Positions 33,681 through 42,420 of a stretch of DNA of 45,078 nt are shown here, in pieces; the stretch's first letter is position 1, and each line of letters starts with the position of its first letter. Source of the DNA: Chloroflexota bacterium (lineage in GTDB: Bacteria; Chloroflexota; Dormibacteria; Dormibacterales; Dormibacteraceae); assembly GCA_005880855.1 (NCBI GenBank), contig VBGM01000016.1:28452-73529 (forward strand), read 5' to 3'. The position numbers and the translations under genes were made by a program. The notes beneath the pieces are model-generated. The model did not search any database, was not told the origin of the DNA, and worked only from the letters and a program-made list of their open reading frames with translations.

Positions 33681-33704
33681 GAGGCCGTCAGTATATGAAG
33701 CCCC
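33681..33704. promoter_or_regulatory. Overlapping divergent -10 elements between thrS and dedA
   Basis: Only 24 bases separate the two start codons. On the minus strand TATACT (33690-33695) lies nine bases before thrS ATG. On the plus strand TATATG (33692-33697) lies seven bases before dedA GTG. The two boxes overlap by four bases. If both are used, the transcripts would be leaderless or nearly so and polymerase binding would be mutually exclusive. Confidence 0.55.
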
Positions 33705-34292
33705 GTGAACCCAACTGCCATTGTCGACGCCATCGGCTACCCGGCGGCCGGGATCGGCATCCTCATCGAAAGCGCCGGCATCCCCTTCCCCGGCGAGGTC
33801 ATGCTCCTGGCCGCCGCCGCGTGGTCGGCGGCCAGGAACCAAAGCATCGTGCTCGTCATCCTGTTCGGATTTCTGGGCTCGGTAGTGGGCGCCGATATCG
33901 GCTACTACCTCGGCTATCGCGGGGGCCGGCCATTCGTCGAACGCTTCGGCAACCTTTTCCGAATTGGCCCGGAGCACATCGCGCGAGCCGAGCTCTTCTT
34001 CGCGCGCCACGGGGACAAGGCAGTCCTCGCCGCGCGGTTCATCCTCGGCCTCCGCACCTGGGGCTCGATGCTCGCCGGTATGGCGCACATGCCGTTCTGG
34101 CGGTTTCAGGTTTTCAGCGCTCTCGGGGGCCTGGCCTGGGCCGCCGCCGTCGGTGTGGCCGGTTACGTGCTCGGCAGCAACCTGCCGCTCATAGGAGCCG
34201 TCATCCGGGCAATCGGCATCGGTGGCCTCGTCATAGTCGTCCTTGTCGTCGTCATTGCAGTCCTGGCTCGATGGCGCGCCGCCCGACTGTAA
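33705..34292 (+). CDS. DedA/SNARE-associated family membrane protein
   Basis: DedA proteins are polytopic membrane proteins, some of which flip undecaprenyl phosphate or phospholipids. The 195-residue product shows ESAGIPFPGEVMLLAAA near residue 25, GSVVGADIGYYLGYRGGRPF, and the Arg-rich FARHGDKAVLAARFILGLRTWGSMLAG segment (in parts), all typical of the family, and ends in a membrane helix. GTG 33705 is the first in-frame start. The 3' end overlaps the convergent MFS gene by 41 bases. Confidence 0.9.
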   Translation: MNPTAIVDAIGYPAAGIGILIESAGIPFPGEVMLLAAAAWSAARNQSIVLVILFGFLGSVVGADIGYYLGYRGGRPFVERFGNLFRIGPEHIARAELFFARHGDKAVLAARFILGLRTWGSMLAGMAHMPFWRFQVFSALGGLAWAAAVGVAGYVLGSNLPLIGAVIRAIGIGGLVIVVLVVVIAVLARWRAARL

Positions 34293-35565
34293 CGATCGCG
34301 AGGGCGGTGACGACGAGCAGGCCGCCGAGCCCACCGATGACGTGCGCCGTGCCGATGAGGTCTGACAGCGCCGCTGCGGCCAGCACCGGGATGGCCGTGA
34401 CGCCGTTGATCACCATGTAAAGGAGGGCGAAGATGCGGCCCCGGATCTCATCGCTGGTGCTCTCCATCAGGTACGTGATGGCCGGGATCATGATCGCCCC
34501 GAACTCGATGCCGAGAAGGAGGCTGAACACCGCGCCCGTGAGCCTCGCGTGGACGTGCAGGCTGGGCACCTGCTCCATGGCTTGCGGTATGGCAGCCAGC
34601 GCCAGCAGGGTCACCCCGTTCGCGATCAAAGAGCCGACCAGAACCTTGGATCGGTCGATGTTGCGAAGGAACTGACCCAGCAGAACAGCGCTGAGAATGG
34701 CGCCGCCGGTCGCCGGGCCGAGGATCACATATGAGTCCTGCGCCGCGATGCCGATGACATGGCTCACGTATGCAGGCGCGAGGGTGAAGAGCATGAAGAG
34801 GACGAGCACCGCAATGCTCACCTGGCCGAAGGCTAGCATCAGGCGGCGGGACGCCCGCAGCGCATCAAGGCCCTCCTTGATGTCCACCATCATCCGGTGG
34901 AAGCGGTTGCGCGACTCCGTCACCGGCGGTTCGTGTGTGCGCTCCAGGGGAGGGATGTCCGAGGCGAAGATCAATACGCCCGCGACGGTGAGGAGGACGG
35001 CTGCCGTCCAGTAGGGCGCGTAGAGGTCGATGCGGGAGAGGATTGGGGCCAGCGCCCCGCCGACGACGAGGGTGAGCACCATCGTCAGCAGCGCCATCGA
35101 GTTGGCGGTGATCAAGGCAGAGCGCGGAAGGATGGTCGGGATGACCGCCGCCTCCGCCGGTGCGAAGAGTTGGCCCACCGACGAGAAGATGAGCGTGATC
35201 AGAAGCAGATGAAGGAAGTCGTCTCTCAGACCGGGGACGAGCGCAGCGAGCGGGATCAGTGCCACCGCCCCGGCGCGGCCGAAGTTGGACCACATCATGA
35301 TCGTCTTGCGATTCAGGCGATCCGCGATGACTCCAGCAGGCGGTGCGAACAGCACGGATGGCACCGTGTAGGTCAGGATCACGATCGCGACCGGCGTGCT
35401 GCCGCCTGAGATCTTGAAGGCGAGGACGATCAGAGAGAAGAGAAGGAACTTGTCGGCCAGCTGCGCGGCGAGCTGCGCGAACCAGATGTTCCTGAAGGCC
35501 GTGAACCGCAGGACGGCCCGAAAGCCACCCGCCGACTCGACCGGAAACCGGATTGGCGCCTCCAC
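34252..35565 (-). CDS. MFS transporter, MFS_3/enterobactin-exporter-like
   Basis: The 437-residue product has about 12 membrane helices in two halves and the MFS loop motif GVIADRLNRKTIMM between helices 2 and 3. The middle loop (about residues 190-225) is hydrophilic. Substrate cannot be predicted. It starts 12 bases after the ksgA stop, read with GTG or ATG at 35565, so it is probably the last gene of the dinG-rsmI-metG-tatD-ksgA group. It converges with dedA with a 41-base overlap. Confidence 0.88.
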   Translation of the reverse strand: MEAPIRFPVESAGGFRAVLRFTAFRNIWFAQLAAQLADKFLLFSLIVLAFKISGGSTPVAIVILTYTVPSVLFAPPAGVIADRLNRKTIMMWSNFGRAGAVALIPLAALVPGLRDDFLHLLLITLIFSSVGQLFAPAEAAVIPTILPRSALITANSMALLTMVLTLVVGGALAPILSRIDLYAPYWTAAVLLTVAGVLIFASDIPPLERTHEPPVTESRNRFHRMMVDIKEGLDALRASRRLMLAFGQVSIAVLVLFMLFTLAPAYVSHVIGIAAQDSYVILGPATGGAILSAVLLGQFLRNIDRSKVLVGSLIANGVTLLALAAIPQAMEQVPSLHVHARLTGAVFSLLLGIEFGAIMIPAITYLMESTSDEIRGRIFALLYMVINGVTAIPVLAAAALSDLIGTAHVIGGLGGLLVVTALAIVTVGRRAIEPGLQ

Positions 35566-35577
35566 CGGGGTCAGAGC

Positions 35578-36423
35578 TTAGCGACCCGGTTCGCCGTTGA
35601 ACGCTCGGTAGAGGATCTCCCATTCGTGGAGGTCGAGTGTCTGTGCCCGCCGCTCGGGGTCGATACCAGCCTCTCGCAGGCGTGCGCCGGCGTTGGTGCT
35701 GCCGATACCACTGATCCGGCCCAACGCTCCGCCAAGCTGCTTCCGGCGGAATTGAAAGACCGCCTCGACCAGCCGAAAAAAGGCATCAAGGTTTGGTATG
35801 TCGACCGCTGGATGCTCGCGGACCTCGAGCACTACGCAGGCGGAATCCACTCGCGGTGGCGGCATGAACGCCGATGCCGGGATCGTGAAGAGCAGGCGCG
35901 CCGTTGCGAACACCTGCACCGCGACCGTGGCCAGGCTGGCTCCGCTGGTCGCGGTCCAGCGTTCGGCGACCTCCTTCTGCACGACGAGTGACATGCGGCG
36001 CGGCCTCGGCTCGCGGTCGAGCAGCTTGCGAATCAAAGCCCCCGTCAGGTTGTAGGGGATGTTGCCGGCGACGATGTAGCCGCCGCCCGGAAAGGCAGAT
36101 GAGGCGTCGAAGGCGAGGATGTCCGACTCGACGACCTCAACGTTGTCGAGGCCTTCGGATATTTCCTTCAGGACCGGGATCAAACGACGATCGAGCTCTA
36201 CCGCGGTGACGCGCCTGGCCCGGCTCGCGAGCGCGACGGTGAGGCCCCCTGCGCCTGCACCCACCTCCAGGACATCGTCATCAGGGCTGATACCCGCGGC
36301 CTCCGCGATGCGGTCTCGAATGCCGGCATCGACGATGAAGTTCTGTCCGAGCGAATGCTTGAGCTCGACGCGGTGACGGCGCAGCATCCGCGTGAGTGCG
36401 TCGGGGTCGGCGGGATCGATCAA
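35578..36423 (-). CDS. ksgA: 16S rRNA (adenine(1518)-N(6)/adenine(1519)-N(6))-dimethyltransferase
   Basis: KsgA dimethylates two adjacent adenines in helix 45 of 16S rRNA. The 281-residue product has LGQNFIVD, the SAM motif VLEVGAGAGGLTVALA (about residue 50), and the catalytic GNIPYNLTGALI. The TTG at 36423 overlaps the tatD stop as TTGA. The order metG-tatD-ksgA is common in Gram-positive-type genomes. Confidence 0.96.
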   Translation of the reverse strand: MIDPADPDALTRMLRRHRVELKHSLGQNFIVDAGIRDRIAEAAGISPDDDVLEVGAGAGGLTVALASRARRVTAVELDRRLIPVLKEISEGLDNVEVVESDILAFDASSAFPGGGYIVAGNIPYNLTGALIRKLLDREPRPRRMSLVVQKEVAERWTATSGASLATVAVQVFATARLLFTIPASAFMPPPRVDSACVVLEVREHPAVDIPNLDAFFRLVEAVFQFRRKQLGGALGRISGIGSTNAGARLREAGIDPERRAQTLDLHEWEILYRAFNGEPGR

Positions 36424-37169
36424 CTCATCTTCTGGAACAGGGCGAACGCGTTGGCGTGCTCGACCTTCGCCAGCTCGTCGAGGCTCGTGCCTCTCAGCTC
36501 CGCGACCAGGGTCGCGGTGTCGAGCAAATATGCGGGGCGGTTCGGAACGCCCATGCGTTTGTGCGCCTGGCCATATGGCGAGTCGGTTTCGAGGAGGAGC
36601 CGATCAGCCGGGCACCGTTTGACGACCTCGCGCAGCGCATTTCTGCTCGGGCGTGTGACCAGGCCGGCGAACGAGAGGTAGAACCCCAGATCGAGAAAGC
36701 GTTCCGCCCAGTTCCACTCGAGCGCGAAATAGTGCATCGCTCCCCGCAAGCCTGGGTGGGCGACGATGGCCGCGGCAACCTCAGCGGCGGCTTCGCGATT
36801 GTGGATCGAGACCGGCAGGCCCAGCTCGACCGCGAGCGTGAACAACGAGTCAAGACGTTCGATCTGTACGTCGCGAGGCGGACCCGCAGAGTCCTGGAAA
36901 TCGAGGCCGACCTCGCCGACCGCGACCACGCGCTCGTCTCTCGCGAGCATTCGCATCGCCTCGAGGTCCGGCGGCGACGTCTCGGTCGGGTAGTGACCGA
37001 CGCCCGCGAACACCTCGGGATGTTTATGGGCCAGCGCGAGACCCCGCTCGGTGTGCTCGAGGTCCACGCCCATCGTGATCATGCGCGTGACGCCGGCATC
37101 GACCGCCGCGCCCACCACCCCATCCGCATCTCCGAGCTCCTCGAGGTGGAGGTGCGTGTCTACGAAGAT
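36420..37169 (-). CDS. tatD: TatD-family metal-dependent hydrolase with ATC start
   Basis: TatD enzymes are Mg-dependent deoxyribonucleases. The metal-binding opening DTHLHL is in frame but upstream of every ATG, GTG and TTG. The codons ATC TTC GTA GAC ACG CAC give a start M-F-V-D-T-H, which is how TatD proteins normally begin, so ATC at 37169 is the likely start (249 residues); GAGGA lies six bases upstream in metG. Other ligands are the Glu in VGEVGLDF, the His in SIHNREA and the Asp in LLLETDSPY. It overlaps metG by ten bases. Confidence 0.93.
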   Translation of the reverse strand: MFVDTHLHLEELGDADGVVGAAVDAGVTRMITMGVDLEHTERGLALAHKHPEVFAGVGHYPTETSPPDLEAMRMLARDERVVAVGEVGLDFQDSAGPPRDVQIERLDSLFTLAVELGLPVSIHNREAAAEVAAAIVAHPGLRGAMHYFALEWNWAERFLDLGFYLSFAGLVTRPSRNALREVVKRCPADRLLLETDSPYGQAHKRMGVPNRPAYLLDTATLVAELRGTSLDELAKVEHANAFALFQKMS

Positions 37170-38896
37170 GGCGCGTCCTCTTCTACGACGTCGTCAAGCC
37201 GCTTGAAGAGCGCCTGCGGCGGCGGCAGGGTGCGCCCTGGCTCCAGGTTCGACGGCCGCCAGCGGTCCGCGATTTCGTAGGTGCCGGTCAGCACCAGGTG
37301 CGAATCGCCGTCCTCAGAGAGCTCACGCACTTCCGGCTGCGGGGCGATCACGTCGTCGTAGCCGAGCATCTGGTGCAGCCGCTGCGACGAGAAAGGGAGG
37401 AATGGCGTGAACATCGTCTTGAGGTTGTCTATGCAACGAAGGGCGACGTACAGCACGGTGCCGGCGCGTGCGCGGTCGGTCTTTATCGTGTGCCAGGGCT
37501 GCTCTGTGCCGAGATAGACGTTGACCTTGGCCGCCATTGTCATCGCATGGCGGAGGGCGATCTGAAAACGCGCCTGGCCCAGCTCGAGCGCGACGCGGTC
37601 GAGGGCTCCCTCGATGTCTTTGATAAGGGTCTCGTCAGCGTCTGTCAGCCTTTCCGGCGGCGGCACCGCGGCGAAGTTGCGGTGCGCTGGGACGAGCGTG
37701 CGCTGGACGAGGTTGCCCCATGTGCCGACGAGCTCGTCGTTGTTGCGGCGCACGAACTCTGCCCACGTGAAGTCGGTGTCCTGGTTCTCGGGGCCGGCGA
37801 TCATCAGGTAGTAGCGGAGCGCGTCGGCGTCGTAGCGCTCGAGCACATCGTGCACGTAGATGACCTGGCCGCGGCTGGTCGACACCTTCTTGCCGGCCAT
37901 GTTCAGGTACTCGCTGGCGACGATCTCGTCGGGCAGCTTCAGATTGCCGGCGCCCATCAGGATGGCCGGCCAGAGCACGGTGTGGAACGTGATGTTGTCC
38001 TTGCCCATCACGTAGTAGTGCCAGGCTCCGTCGTTCTGCCACCACTCTTTCCATGCGTCCGGGTCGCCTCGCTGCGCCGCCCATTCGATTGACGCCGACA
38101 GGTAGCCGATCACGGCGTCGAACCAGACGTAGATCTTCTTGTGCGGATTGTCTTCCCAGCCCGGGAGCGGCACCGGCACGCCCCAATCGAGGTCGCGCGT
38201 GATGGCTCGGGGCTTGAGGTTGCGAACGAACTCGAGCGAGTATTTGCGGACGTTAGGACGCCAGTTGTCGTGACGCTCGATCCATTCCTTCAGCTGGTCG
38301 CCGAGGGCGGGCAGGTCGAAGAAGAAGTGCTCGGTCTCCTTGAACTCGACGGGCGCGTTGCTTCCGCGTTGGTGAGGATTGATCAGATCGATCGGGTCGA
38401 GCTGGTTGCCGCAGTTCTCGCACTGGTCGCCTCGCGCTGAATCGAAACCGCAGATCGGACACTTGCCTTCGATGTAGCGATCCGGCAATGTACGGCCGCT
38501 CACCGGGTCGAAGGCGCCCATCTGCGTCTTCTTCACGAGGTAGCCCTTCTCGTAGAGCTTGAGGAACATGTCCTGCGTGACGCGATAATGATTGCGCGTC
38601 GTCGTCCGCGTGAAGATGTCGTACGTCATGCCGAGACGCCGAAGGTCTTCGACGATCAGCGCGTTGTTGCGGTCGACGAATTCCCGAGGCGCCACGCCCA
38701 GCTTGTCGGCCTCGTAGGTGATCGGGGTGCCGTGCTCGTCGGTGCCGCTCGCCATGAGCACGCGGGAGCCTCGCAGGCGCTCGAACCGCGCGAGCACGTC
38801 CGCGGGCACGGCGAAGCCGGCCAGGTGGCCGACGTGGCGAGGGCCGTTGGCGTAAGGCCATGCCGGCGCTACAAGGACGGTTCTTTGCTCAGGCAC
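37160..38896 (-). CDS. metG: Methionyl-tRNA synthetase
   Basis: MetRS charges initiator and elongator tRNA-Met. The 578-residue product has PRHVGH (HIGH motif) near residue 19, the Cys-pair zinc knuckle [18 protein letters not shown] (about residues 144-161), and KKVSTSRG as a KMSKS variant. The anticodon-binding helical domain follows; no C-terminal EMAP/Trbp111 domain is seen. GTG 38896 overlaps the rsmI stop by eight bases. Confidence 0.96.
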   Translation of the reverse strand: MPEQRTVLVAPAWPYANGPRHVGHLAGFAVPADVLARFERLRGSRVLMASGTDEHGTPITYEADKLGVAPREFVDRNNALIVEDLRRLGMTYDIFTRTTTRNHYRVTQDMFLKLYEKGYLVKKTQMGAFDPVSGRTLPDRYIEGKCPICGFDSARGDQCENCGNQLDPIDLINPHQRGSNAPVEFKETEHFFFDLPALGDQLKEWIERHDNWRPNVRKYSLEFVRNLKPRAITRDLDWGVPVPLPGWEDNPHKKIYVWFDAVIGYLSASIEWAAQRGDPDAWKEWWQNDGAWHYYVMGKDNITFHTVLWPAILMGAGNLKLPDEIVASEYLNMAGKKVSTSRGQVIYVHDVLERYDADALRYYLMIAGPENQDTDFTWAEFVRRNNDELVGTWGNLVQRTLVPAHRNFAAVPPPERLTDADETLIKDIEGALDRVALELGQARFQIALRHAMTMAAKVNVYLGTEQPWHTIKTDRARAGTVLYVALRCIDNLKTMFTPFLPFSSQRLHQMLGYDDVIAPQPEVRELSEDGDSHLVLTGTYEIADRWRPSNLEPGRTLPPPQALFKRLDDVVEEDAPSS

Positions 38897-39551
38897 CGGA
38901 GATCACAAGGGTAAACTCGCCGCGCGTTCGCTCACCCAGGGCGGCGAGCACCTCGGCCGCGGTGCCGCGCAGCACCTCCTCATGGACCTTGGTGAGCTCG
39001 CGGGTGACGGTGAGGCTTCTCTCGGGCAGCGCCTCCGCGATCAACGCCAGGGATTTGCGTATCCGGAACGGCGAATCAAACGCCACGGTCGGCCGCCGAT
39101 CGCCTGCAATCGACGTGAGGAAGCGCCGCATCTCGCCTGGCTTTCGCGGCAAGTAACCGGCGAACGAGAACCCGAGCCCGCCGTACCCCGCGATCGAGAG
39201 CGCGGCTGTCACTGAGCTGGGACCGGGGATCGGAACGACTTTGTGACCCGCCGCCCACGCAGCTGTGACCAGGGCCTGGCCGGGGTCGGAAAGCGTGGGC
39301 GTTCCGGCATCGCTCACGAGCGCGACATCCCCCGCATCGAGCGCTGCCATCACGCGCGGCAGGCCGCGGCGTTCCACTGGCGCGCGATAGCTGATCATCG
39401 GCTTGCGGATGCTGTGCCGCGCGAGGAGCCTGGCAGTCACCCGGGTGTCCTCAGCGGCGATAGAAGTCACCTCGCCGAGGACGCGCACCGCTCTCGCTGT
39501 CACGTCCTCCAGGTTTCCGATTGGTGTTGCGACCACGAAGAGCCGGCTCAC
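38889..39551 (-). CDS. rsmI: 16S rRNA (cytidine(1402)-2'-O)-methyltransferase
   Basis: RsmI methylates C1402 in the ribosomal P site. The 220-residue product has [47 protein letters not shown] and [17 protein letters not shown], the family signature set. It is shorter than E. coli RsmI, lacking its C-terminal extension, as in other Gram-positive-type proteins. GTG 39551. rsmI-metG is a frequent pair. Confidence 0.96.
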   Translation of the reverse strand: MSRLFVVATPIGNLEDVTARAVRVLGEVTSIAAEDTRVTARLLARHSIRKPMISYRAPVERRGLPRVMAALDAGDVALVSDAGTPTLSDPGQALVTAAWAAGHKVVPIPGPSSVTAALSIAGYGGLGFSFAGYLPRKPGEMRRFLTSIAGDRRPTVAFDSPFRIRKSLALIAEALPERSLTVTRELTKVHEEVLRGTAAEVLAALGERTRGEFTLVISGA

Positions 39552-39583
39552 CGGCCTTCTCGCCGTGAGGGGGGCTCCCGACT

Positions 39584-39600
39584 GGCTCGCGCAGCGAGCC
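39584..39600. repeat. Perfect hairpin between dinG and rsmI
   Basis: GGCTCGC-GCA-GCGAGCC is a 7-bp perfect stem with a 3-base loop in the 67-bp spacer. It lacks a T-tract on both strands, so a Rho-independent terminator is not supported. Confidence 0.5.
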
Positions 39601-39618
39601 TCTCGGGGGTGGGGGTAT

Positions 39619-42390
39619 TCACGCTTGCAGCAGCCATTCGCCGACCCGTTCGGAGATCTCGGCTGACGGGCCCACGAATCGCGATGCCGGCGGCAGCACG
39701 TCGAGGAAAGCCTTGCCGTAATCGCGGCCCAGGATCCTGTTGTCGAGGATCACCACCGCTCCGCGGTCGGTCGACCTGCGTATCAGCCGTCCAAAGCCCT
39801 GCTTCAGCCGCAGCGCCGCTTGGGGAAGCGCGAGCTGCGTGAACGCGTCTCGCACGCGCTCAGCGCGGGCCGCGTAGACAGGATCGGTCGGCACCGGAAA
39901 CGGGAGCCGGACCATCACCACGCAGCTGAGGCGTTCGCCTGGCACGTCGATCCCTTCCCAGAAGCTCGATGTGCCGAGCAGCAGCGGGCGCTCCGCCTCC
40001 TCAAATGCCTTCAACAACGGCCGGCGCTGGCCGTCGATGCCCTGGGCCAGGATGAGCACGTCGTCGAGATCGATTCGCTGCTTCAGCGCCGCGTGCACAT
40101 CACGAAGCTGTCGATGCGAGGTGAAGAGGACAAGGGTGCGGCCGCCGACTTTGCGCGCCAGCGCGGCGACAATCTCCTCCACGCCGATGTCGAAGTCCTG
40201 GTTGTCCGGCGCGGGCAGGTCGGTGGGCAGGCACACGAGCGCCTGATGCAGGAAATCGAACGGCGAGGGAAGGATGAGCTCCTCGGCGGTTCCGAGGCCG
40301 ATCCTAGACCTGAAGTAGTCGAACGTCCCGCCCACGGCCAATGTCGCGGACGTGAAGACTGTGCTGCGGCGCTCTGAGTAAACGCGCTCGCGCAGCAGGG
40401 TGCCGACGTTGATCGGCGCTGCGCGCAGGACCAGGTTTTCGCTGCGCGCGGCCAGGTTGAACCAGTAGACGCGGTTGGGGTCGGGCTCTAGCAGCGCCTC
40501 GCCCAGCAGCGCGTTCGCCGCCTGGAGGCGACCGCGAATGATCTCGAGCTCGCGTACGCCCTGGTCGGGCTCGGTCCCGCCGAGCCACTCCCGCGACCCG
40601 CCGACCGCCCGGCGCATCGCGGTGTCCAGCGCCGCCAGCGCTGTCGTCGCATTCTCTCCGGCCAGGCGCAGGCGCTCCCAGCCTTCGTCATCGCGAACCG
40701 GCTGTGTGATGCGCAGCGAGTCTTCACGCCTCTCCGCATCGCTCAGGCGGCTCCCCACCCAGCCGACCGCGAGCCCGAAGAGCTCGTGCACGCGCTCGCT
40801 CGCGGTTTGTGCGAGCGGCGCCGCCTCCACGAATGCATCATCGGAGGCCCCAAGATGCGGCTGCCGGCGTAGCTCTGACAGCAACCCAGGCTGCCGTTCA
40901 GATCCCAGCCTGTCGATCAGGGCCTGCAGGCCCGGGCCGTCCACCTCCTGGCGCAGTCCTCGTGTCGCCGCCTCTTCGAGGTGATGGGCTTCATCGATCA
41001 CCAGGTGGTCGAACCCGGGCAGGAGGCCGCCTCCGATCTCGGCGTCGGCCAGCAACAGCGCGTGGTTGACCACCACGATGTCCGCGACCTCCGCCTCCGC
41101 GCGCGCCCTGTGCACGTAGCAATCCTCTTTCGTGCAGTGGATGCCGACGCAGTCGAGCGGGTCGGATGCGATGCGCGCCCAGAAGACCTCTTCCCGGCCA
41201 TGCAGGCGGAGCTCTGAGCGATCGCCGCTCTCGGTGCTGTGCAGCCAGACGAGCACTTTGAGCTTGAAGCGAAGCTCGTCGGAATCGTGGCACGGCTCCG
41301 CGAGATATCGTCGCCAGCGGCGCAGGGACACATAGTTGGAGCGGCCCTTGAGCAGGCAGGCCTTGAAGTCCCAAGGCAGCCATTCGCGCAAGCCGGGGAG
41401 GTCTTTGCCCATGAGCTGCTCTTGAAGCGTGTGGGTGTCGGTCGACACGACCACCCGCTCTCCGTTGCGCACGGCTCTGGCGATCGACGGCACCAGGTAG
41501 GCGAGGCTCTTGCCCGTGCCTGTGCCGGCCTCGACCAGCAAGCTGCCGCCACGACCCTGGATCTGCGCGACGGCGAGGAGCATCTGCATCTGCGGCTCGC
41601 GGTGCTCGTAGCCGGGGAGGAGACCCGCCAGCGGACCCTCGGGACCTAGAAGGGCCGCGACGAGGCCTGGGTCGTCGGGCGGAAGGCCTGTCGGCTTGGC
41701 TTCATGTTGCGTGTGCGCGCGGACGGCTGACGCCGGCATCGGGTCGGGGTTGGGCGCCGTGAGCGATTCAGCAAAGAACCGCGCCAGCGGCCACGGATAT
41801 GGCGCGACGAGGGCGAGCATCGATTCCTTGAGCCCCTCCTCCAGGGCTACCGCCTCTTCACGGAGCCGCAGCAAGAGCTGCCGGGTCGCATCGGCGTCGT
41901 CGAGGGCGCGATGCGGCCGCGGCTGTCCGAAGCCGAGCTCGATAGCCAGCAAGGGCAGGCTGTGACTTGGCGCGCCGGGCATCAGGATCCTGGCCACGTC
42001 CAGCGTGTCGAGTATCTCGGCTGACTCGTCCCAGAGCCCGGCGGCGACGAGGAAGTCGACGTCGAGCCGCGCCCCGTGACCGACGGGCTGCCGGCCTTGA
42101 AGGAATGCGCCCAGCTCGGCGAGGGCGGCCTGCTCGGTCGCCGCTCCGCGCAACTCTTCCGGTTTGATCCCGGTGAGCCGGAGCACGGGTTCCGGCACCG
42201 ATCGGCCTGGGTCGACCAGGCGCTCCATCGAAGCGGTGACGCGATCGGGCGTAAAAGCCACAGCGCCGACCTCGATGACCCGATCGCGGCCCGGGTCGAG
42301 ACCGGTCGTCTCGAGGTCAAGGGCAGCGTATTCCGGCACGGGTGCATTGGATTTTACGAGCGCAGCCCTCGTGCTATCGGGGGCTGGCAT
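39619..42390 (-). CDS. dinG: DinG-family helicase with N-terminal DnaQ exonuclease domain
   Basis: The product (923 residues) joins a DEDDh exonuclease (ALDLETTGLDPGRDRVIEVG; GHGARLDVDFL; HRALDDADATRQLLL; about residues 20-180) to an XPD/DinG-type helicase with VEAGTGTGKSLAYLVP (Walker A, about 290), VIDEAHHLEE and the C-terminal GSSFWEGIDVPG-type motif. The iron-sulphur region keeps C-x4-C-x4-C (DCVGIHCTKEDCY), but the usual Cys in KGRSNYxC is Ser. ATG 42390 is used; GTG 42339 (starting VPEYAALDLETTG, with TAAAAT 11 bases upstream) is an alternative. The Gram-positive DinG family has this exonuclease fusion. Confidence 0.92.
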   Translation of the reverse strand: MPAPDSTRAALVKSNAPVPEYAALDLETTGLDPGRDRVIEVGAVAFTPDRVTASMERLVDPGRSVPEPVLRLTGIKPEELRGAATEQAALAELGAFLQGRQPVGHGARLDVDFLVAAGLWDESAEILDTLDVARILMPGAPSHSLPLLAIELGFGQPRPHRALDDADATRQLLLRLREEAVALEEGLKESMLALVAPYPWPLARFFAESLTAPNPDPMPASAVRAHTQHEAKPTGLPPDDPGLVAALLGPEGPLAGLLPGYEHREPQMQMLLAVAQIQGRGGSLLVEAGTGTGKSLAYLVPSIARAVRNGERVVVSTDTHTLQEQLMGKDLPGLREWLPWDFKACLLKGRSNYVSLRRWRRYLAEPCHDSDELRFKLKVLVWLHSTESGDRSELRLHGREEVFWARIASDPLDCVGIHCTKEDCYVHRARAEAEVADIVVVNHALLLADAEIGGGLLPGFDHLVIDEAHHLEEAATRGLRQEVDGPGLQALIDRLGSERQPGLLSELRRQPHLGASDDAFVEAAPLAQTASERVHELFGLAVGWVGSRLSDAERREDSLRITQPVRDDEGWERLRLAGENATTALAALDTAMRRAVGGSREWLGGTEPDQGVRELEIIRGRLQAANALLGEALLEPDPNRVYWFNLAARSENLVLRAAPINVGTLLRERVYSERRSTVFTSATLAVGGTFDYFRSRIGLGTAEELILPSPFDFLHQALVCLPTDLPAPDNQDFDIGVEEIVAALARKVGGRTLVLFTSHRQLRDVHAALKQRIDLDDVLILAQGIDGQRRPLLKAFEEAERPLLLGTSSFWEGIDVPGERLSCVVMVRLPFPVPTDPVYAARAERVRDAFTQLALPQAALRLKQGFGRLIRRSTDRGAVVILDNRILGRDYGKAFLDVLPPASRFVGPSAEISERVGEWLLQA

Positions 42391-42420
42391 CCCAGCGCCG
42401 GTTGGTATATTTGCGCGGCG
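42391..42420. promoter_or_regulatory. Divergent promoter region dinG / AAA+ gene
   Basis: TATATT (42406-42411) lies nine bases before the AAA+ gene ATG on the plus strand. On the minus strand the same A/T patch reads TATACC, 13 bases before dinG ATG 42390. The spacing again implies a very short or absent leader for the plus-strand gene. Confidence 0.5.

Noticed and set aside
33681-34334. N-terminal extension of thrS (open frame to 34334)
   Set aside because: The extension is antisense to dedA and shows low-complexity Asp/Glu/Gly composition; the conserved protein begins at 33680.
39552-39618. Intrinsic terminator between dinG and rsmI
   Set aside because: A perfect stem is present but no T-tract follows on either strand.
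42076-42420. Upstream extension of the AAA+ gene
   Set aside because: It is antisense to dinG, and the TATATT box with ATG 42421 gives a better start.
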